Origin: Candidatus Nitrosocaldaceae archaeon
GTDB taxonomy: Archaea; Thermoproteota; Nitrososphaeria; Nitrososphaerales; Nitrosocaldaceae
Assembly: GCA_026002835.1 (NCBI GenBank)
Contig: BPGC01000004.1
Location: 1-64,000 of the forward strand
Direction: 5' to 3'
DNA: 64,000 bases
The position numbers and the translations under genes were made by a program. Of the stretch, positions 62,301-64,000 are shown one piece after another (position 1 is the first letter of the stretch; each line of letters starts with the position of its first letter). Below the pieces are notes generated by a model. It saw nothing but the letters and a program-made list of their open reading frames with translations, ran no database searches and was not told where the DNA came from.

Positions 62301-63526
62301 GAACCTTCTAACTTTTTTATATTATCTAGCAATAAAGGCAGGAATGCTCCTACATCGGATACTATTCCTATCGCTTGCCAAGTTCCTCTATCTAAGAGTT
62401 TGGTAACCATAGGCTGATTTATATCTACTACAACAACCTTAACATTAGCATTTAACATATTGCCTACAGCAATACTGTGAAGCATAGTGCTAATCATCAA
62501 TACCATATCGGTATTCTTGAGCAATTCTCTATGCTTCCTCTGAGCCTCAACAACATCAGTTATAACATCTGGTATAGGACCGTCATCTCTTAACGATCCA
62601 GCAAGAACAAATGGAATATTATTCTTAATACATTCATACATTATCCCTTTTGTTAACTTACCTTGCTCAACCATATCCTTTATTGAACCAGCTTTAAAGA
62701 CTTCATTAATTGCTCTCATATGATTCCTATGTCCTCTAACTGCTAGAGAACCATCATGAACATGCATGCCTAATGACGTTCCAAATAAAGCATTCTCTAT
62801 ATCATGAACTGCTAAAGCATTACCAGCCATCAATCCATCTATATAACCTCTTCTTATCAATTCTGCTAAAGCATCTGCTACGCCAGTATGAACAACTGCT
62901 GGACCAGATACAACTAGAATCTTACCATTCCTCTTCTTTATCTCATACATATCTTTAGCTATCTTCTTAACCATATGTATTGTAGGTCTCTCGCTAGATG
63001 CTATACTACTCATAAATTGGAATACATCTACTCCTTCTCTAGGTCTCTCTGGAGGAACTACTTTAACTCCTTTCTCTCCAACTACTATTAGATCTCCTTT
63101 CTTAACATCTCTTATCGGTTTACAGAATGCTCGATTTGTATTAGGATCAAATACAATACACTTATCCATCATTATATCCTCTACTTCTATCCAATTATTT
63201 CTATAATAGATGTAAGTCTTGTTATTAGTAGTGCTATAGAAATCATCTGGCATAACCATATCCTTTGGTGCCTCTTCTAACCTTACCTCTTCTATTGTTA
63301 TAGGACTAGCTCCTTCTCTATAAACCTCTTCAAGTATTCTATCTAGTTTATCTTTACTATCAGCTTTTATTATCAATCTAGCATAACTAGGATCTGTCTT
63401 AGCCTTACCAATCCTAAACTCTACTACTTCAAACTCTCCCTTGAGATCCATTATAGTATCAAATATCCTAGTAAGTATCATAGAATCTATTAGATGACCT
63501 TCAACCTCAATTTCTTGCTCAAACAT
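62297..63526 (-). CDS. LOR/SDH-domain protein, archaeal ornithine cyclodeaminase-like (TIGR00300)
   Basis: 409 aa. N-terminal LOR/SDH region (IEVEGHLIDSMILTRIFD, YARLIIKADSKDKLDRIL) followed by an NAD-dependent domain (NGKILVVSGPAVVHTGVADA, GLMAGNALAVHDIENALFGT, MHVHDGSLAVRGHRNHMRAI). A methanococcal homologue is an ornithine cyclodeaminase forming proline. It overlaps the convergent secreted-protein gene by 4 nt. Confidence 0.85.
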   Translation of the reverse strand: MFEQEIEVEGHLIDSMILTRIFDTIMDLKGEFEVVEFRIGKAKTDPSYARLIIKADSKDKLDRILEEVYREGASPITIEEVRLEEAPKDMVMPDDFYSTTNNKTYIYYRNNWIEVEDIMMDKCIVFDPNTNRAFCKPIRDVKKGDLIVVGEKGVKVVPPERPREGVDVFQFMSSIASSERPTIHMVKKIAKDMYEIKKRNGKILVVSGPAVVHTGVADALAELIRRGYIDGLMAGNALAVHDIENALFGTSLGMHVHDGSLAVRGHRNHMRAINEVFKAGSIKDMVEQGKLTKGIMYECIKNNIPFVLAGSLRDDGPIPDVITDVVEAQRKHRELLKNTDMVLMISTMLHSIAVGNMLNANVKVVVVDINQPMVTKLLDRGTWQAIGIVSDVGAFLPLLLDNIKKLEGS

Positions 63527-63548
63527 ATTGTATCAATTATTTTTAATG

Positions 63549-64000
63549 TTAATATTCTTTTGGCTTCTTGATCATTGCTATTATGCCCATTATAACCCCA
63601 GCGGCACCTAAGCCTATGCCTAACATACCAAAGTTATAAACTTTATCGAAATCATTTCTAAGGCTTTTAACTGTATCTAATGTCTCCGCTACAACTTTAT
63701 TTGACTCTTCAGCCTTCTTTGATGCTTGCTCTATATTCAATTGTAACTGATTTATTGATGATTGTAATTGAGTAGTAATAGCTTGTAATTCGCTAGCATT
63801 AGATGTCTCCTCTGGAAAGTTTAATCTACTCTTATCTTCCACATCCTCGATAGGAAATTCTGCATCAACTGGCTTTCCATCCACAGTTCCTTTTACTATA
63901 ACTACATAACTTCCTAATCTAGTAGGAATTATCGGTGCGCCATACTCTCCTAACTTCTCTAATGGCTCTAACTCTAGATCTTTTGTAACTCCACCATATC
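63549..64000 (-). CDS. Membrane-anchored surface protein (partial)
   Basis: The C-terminal part of a larger protein running off the right edge; the frame stays open to the edge (GEYGAPIIPTRLGSYVVIVK, then AEFPIEDVEDKSRLNF). A coiled coil (about 55 residues, SELQAITTQLQSSINQLQ) leads to a C-terminal membrane helix (GMLGIGLGAAGVIMGIIAMI) and KKPKEY. Extracellular domain anchored at the C-terminus; similar proteins are common thaumarchaeal surface proteins. Confidence 0.75.
   Translation of the reverse strand, partial: YGGVTKDLELEPLEKLGEYGAPIIPTRLGSYVVIVKGTVDGKPVDAEFPIEDVEDKSRLNFPEETSNASELQAITTQLQSSINQLQLNIEQASKKAEESNKVVAETLDTVKSLRNDFDKVYNFGMLGIGLGAAGVIMGIIAMIKKPKEY

Overview
The window is AT-rich archaeal DNA, most likely from a member of the Nitrososphaerota (Thaumarchaeota), perhaps a thermophilic lineage such as Nitrosocaldales. 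Evidence: a eukaryote-type DNA topoisomerase IB (a thaumarchaeal hallmark), NreA, DUF99, an archaeosortase-like protein, KEOPS subunit Cgi121, A/V-type ATPase subunit F, F420-type oxidoreductases, a futalosine menaquinone route, a tRNA with a bulge-helix-bulge intron, and TATA boxes about 25 bp before start codons (leaderless mRNAs). No ammonia-oxidation gene lies here, so the assignment rests on these markers. Layout: 1-11,100 holds housekeeping genes (NreA, archaeosortase-like protein plus metallopeptidase-like protein, glutamine synthetase, topoisomerase IB) and a nitrate/sulfonate-type ABC transporter flanked by two SDR genes. 11,100-30,500 holds tRNA-Leu and tRNA-Pro, redox enzymes, a PhoU protein, a Kef antiporter, a HemQ/chlorite-dismutase-like operon, a DUF4062-STAND-TPR protein (20,132-22,249), ilvD, and three genes of the futalosine menaquinone pathway (MqnE, UbiD-like, MqnC). 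30,735-45,697 is a continuous one-strand block encoding a complete HK97-type head, siphovirus-type tail and terminase, ending with an ABC-ATPase/acetyltransferase fusion. It has no integrase, replication, lysis or lysogeny-control gene that I can recognise, and its terminase genes lie at the far end instead of before the portal. It is either a stripped provirus or a domesticated, gene-transfer-agent-like particle locus. This is the most interesting region. 45,700-50,330 returns to host genes: a ubiquitin-like SAMP with Cgi121, convergent with a THUMP protein and Sua5 (a tRNA-modification cluster); three microproteins, one a hyperacidic EEDF repeat; a pentapeptide-like repeat membrane protein; and a DUF72 protein. 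50,504-55,628 is an apparent exopolysaccharide operon: two beta-helix proteins, a short UDP-glucose-dehydrogenase-like protein and a processive family-2 glycosyltransferase. 55,615-61,275 (minus strand) is a trpEGDCBA operon without trpF. The window ends with ATPase subunit F, a secreted protein with a sortase-type C-terminus, an ornithine-cyclodeaminase-like LOR/SDH protein and a partial surface protein. How the genes connect: host genes mostly look leaderless, while viral genes inside the block are packed with 1-20 nt overlaps and carry Shine-Dalgarno sequences (GGTGAG, GAGGTG), as expected of one long polycistronic message with translational coupling. The secreted protein at 61,728 has a C-terminus that could be a substrate signal for the archaeosortase-like enzyme at 2,193. 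Several enzyme relatives (SDR at 6,961, aldo/keto reductase at 19,157, the sortase-like protein) lack the usual catalytic residue.
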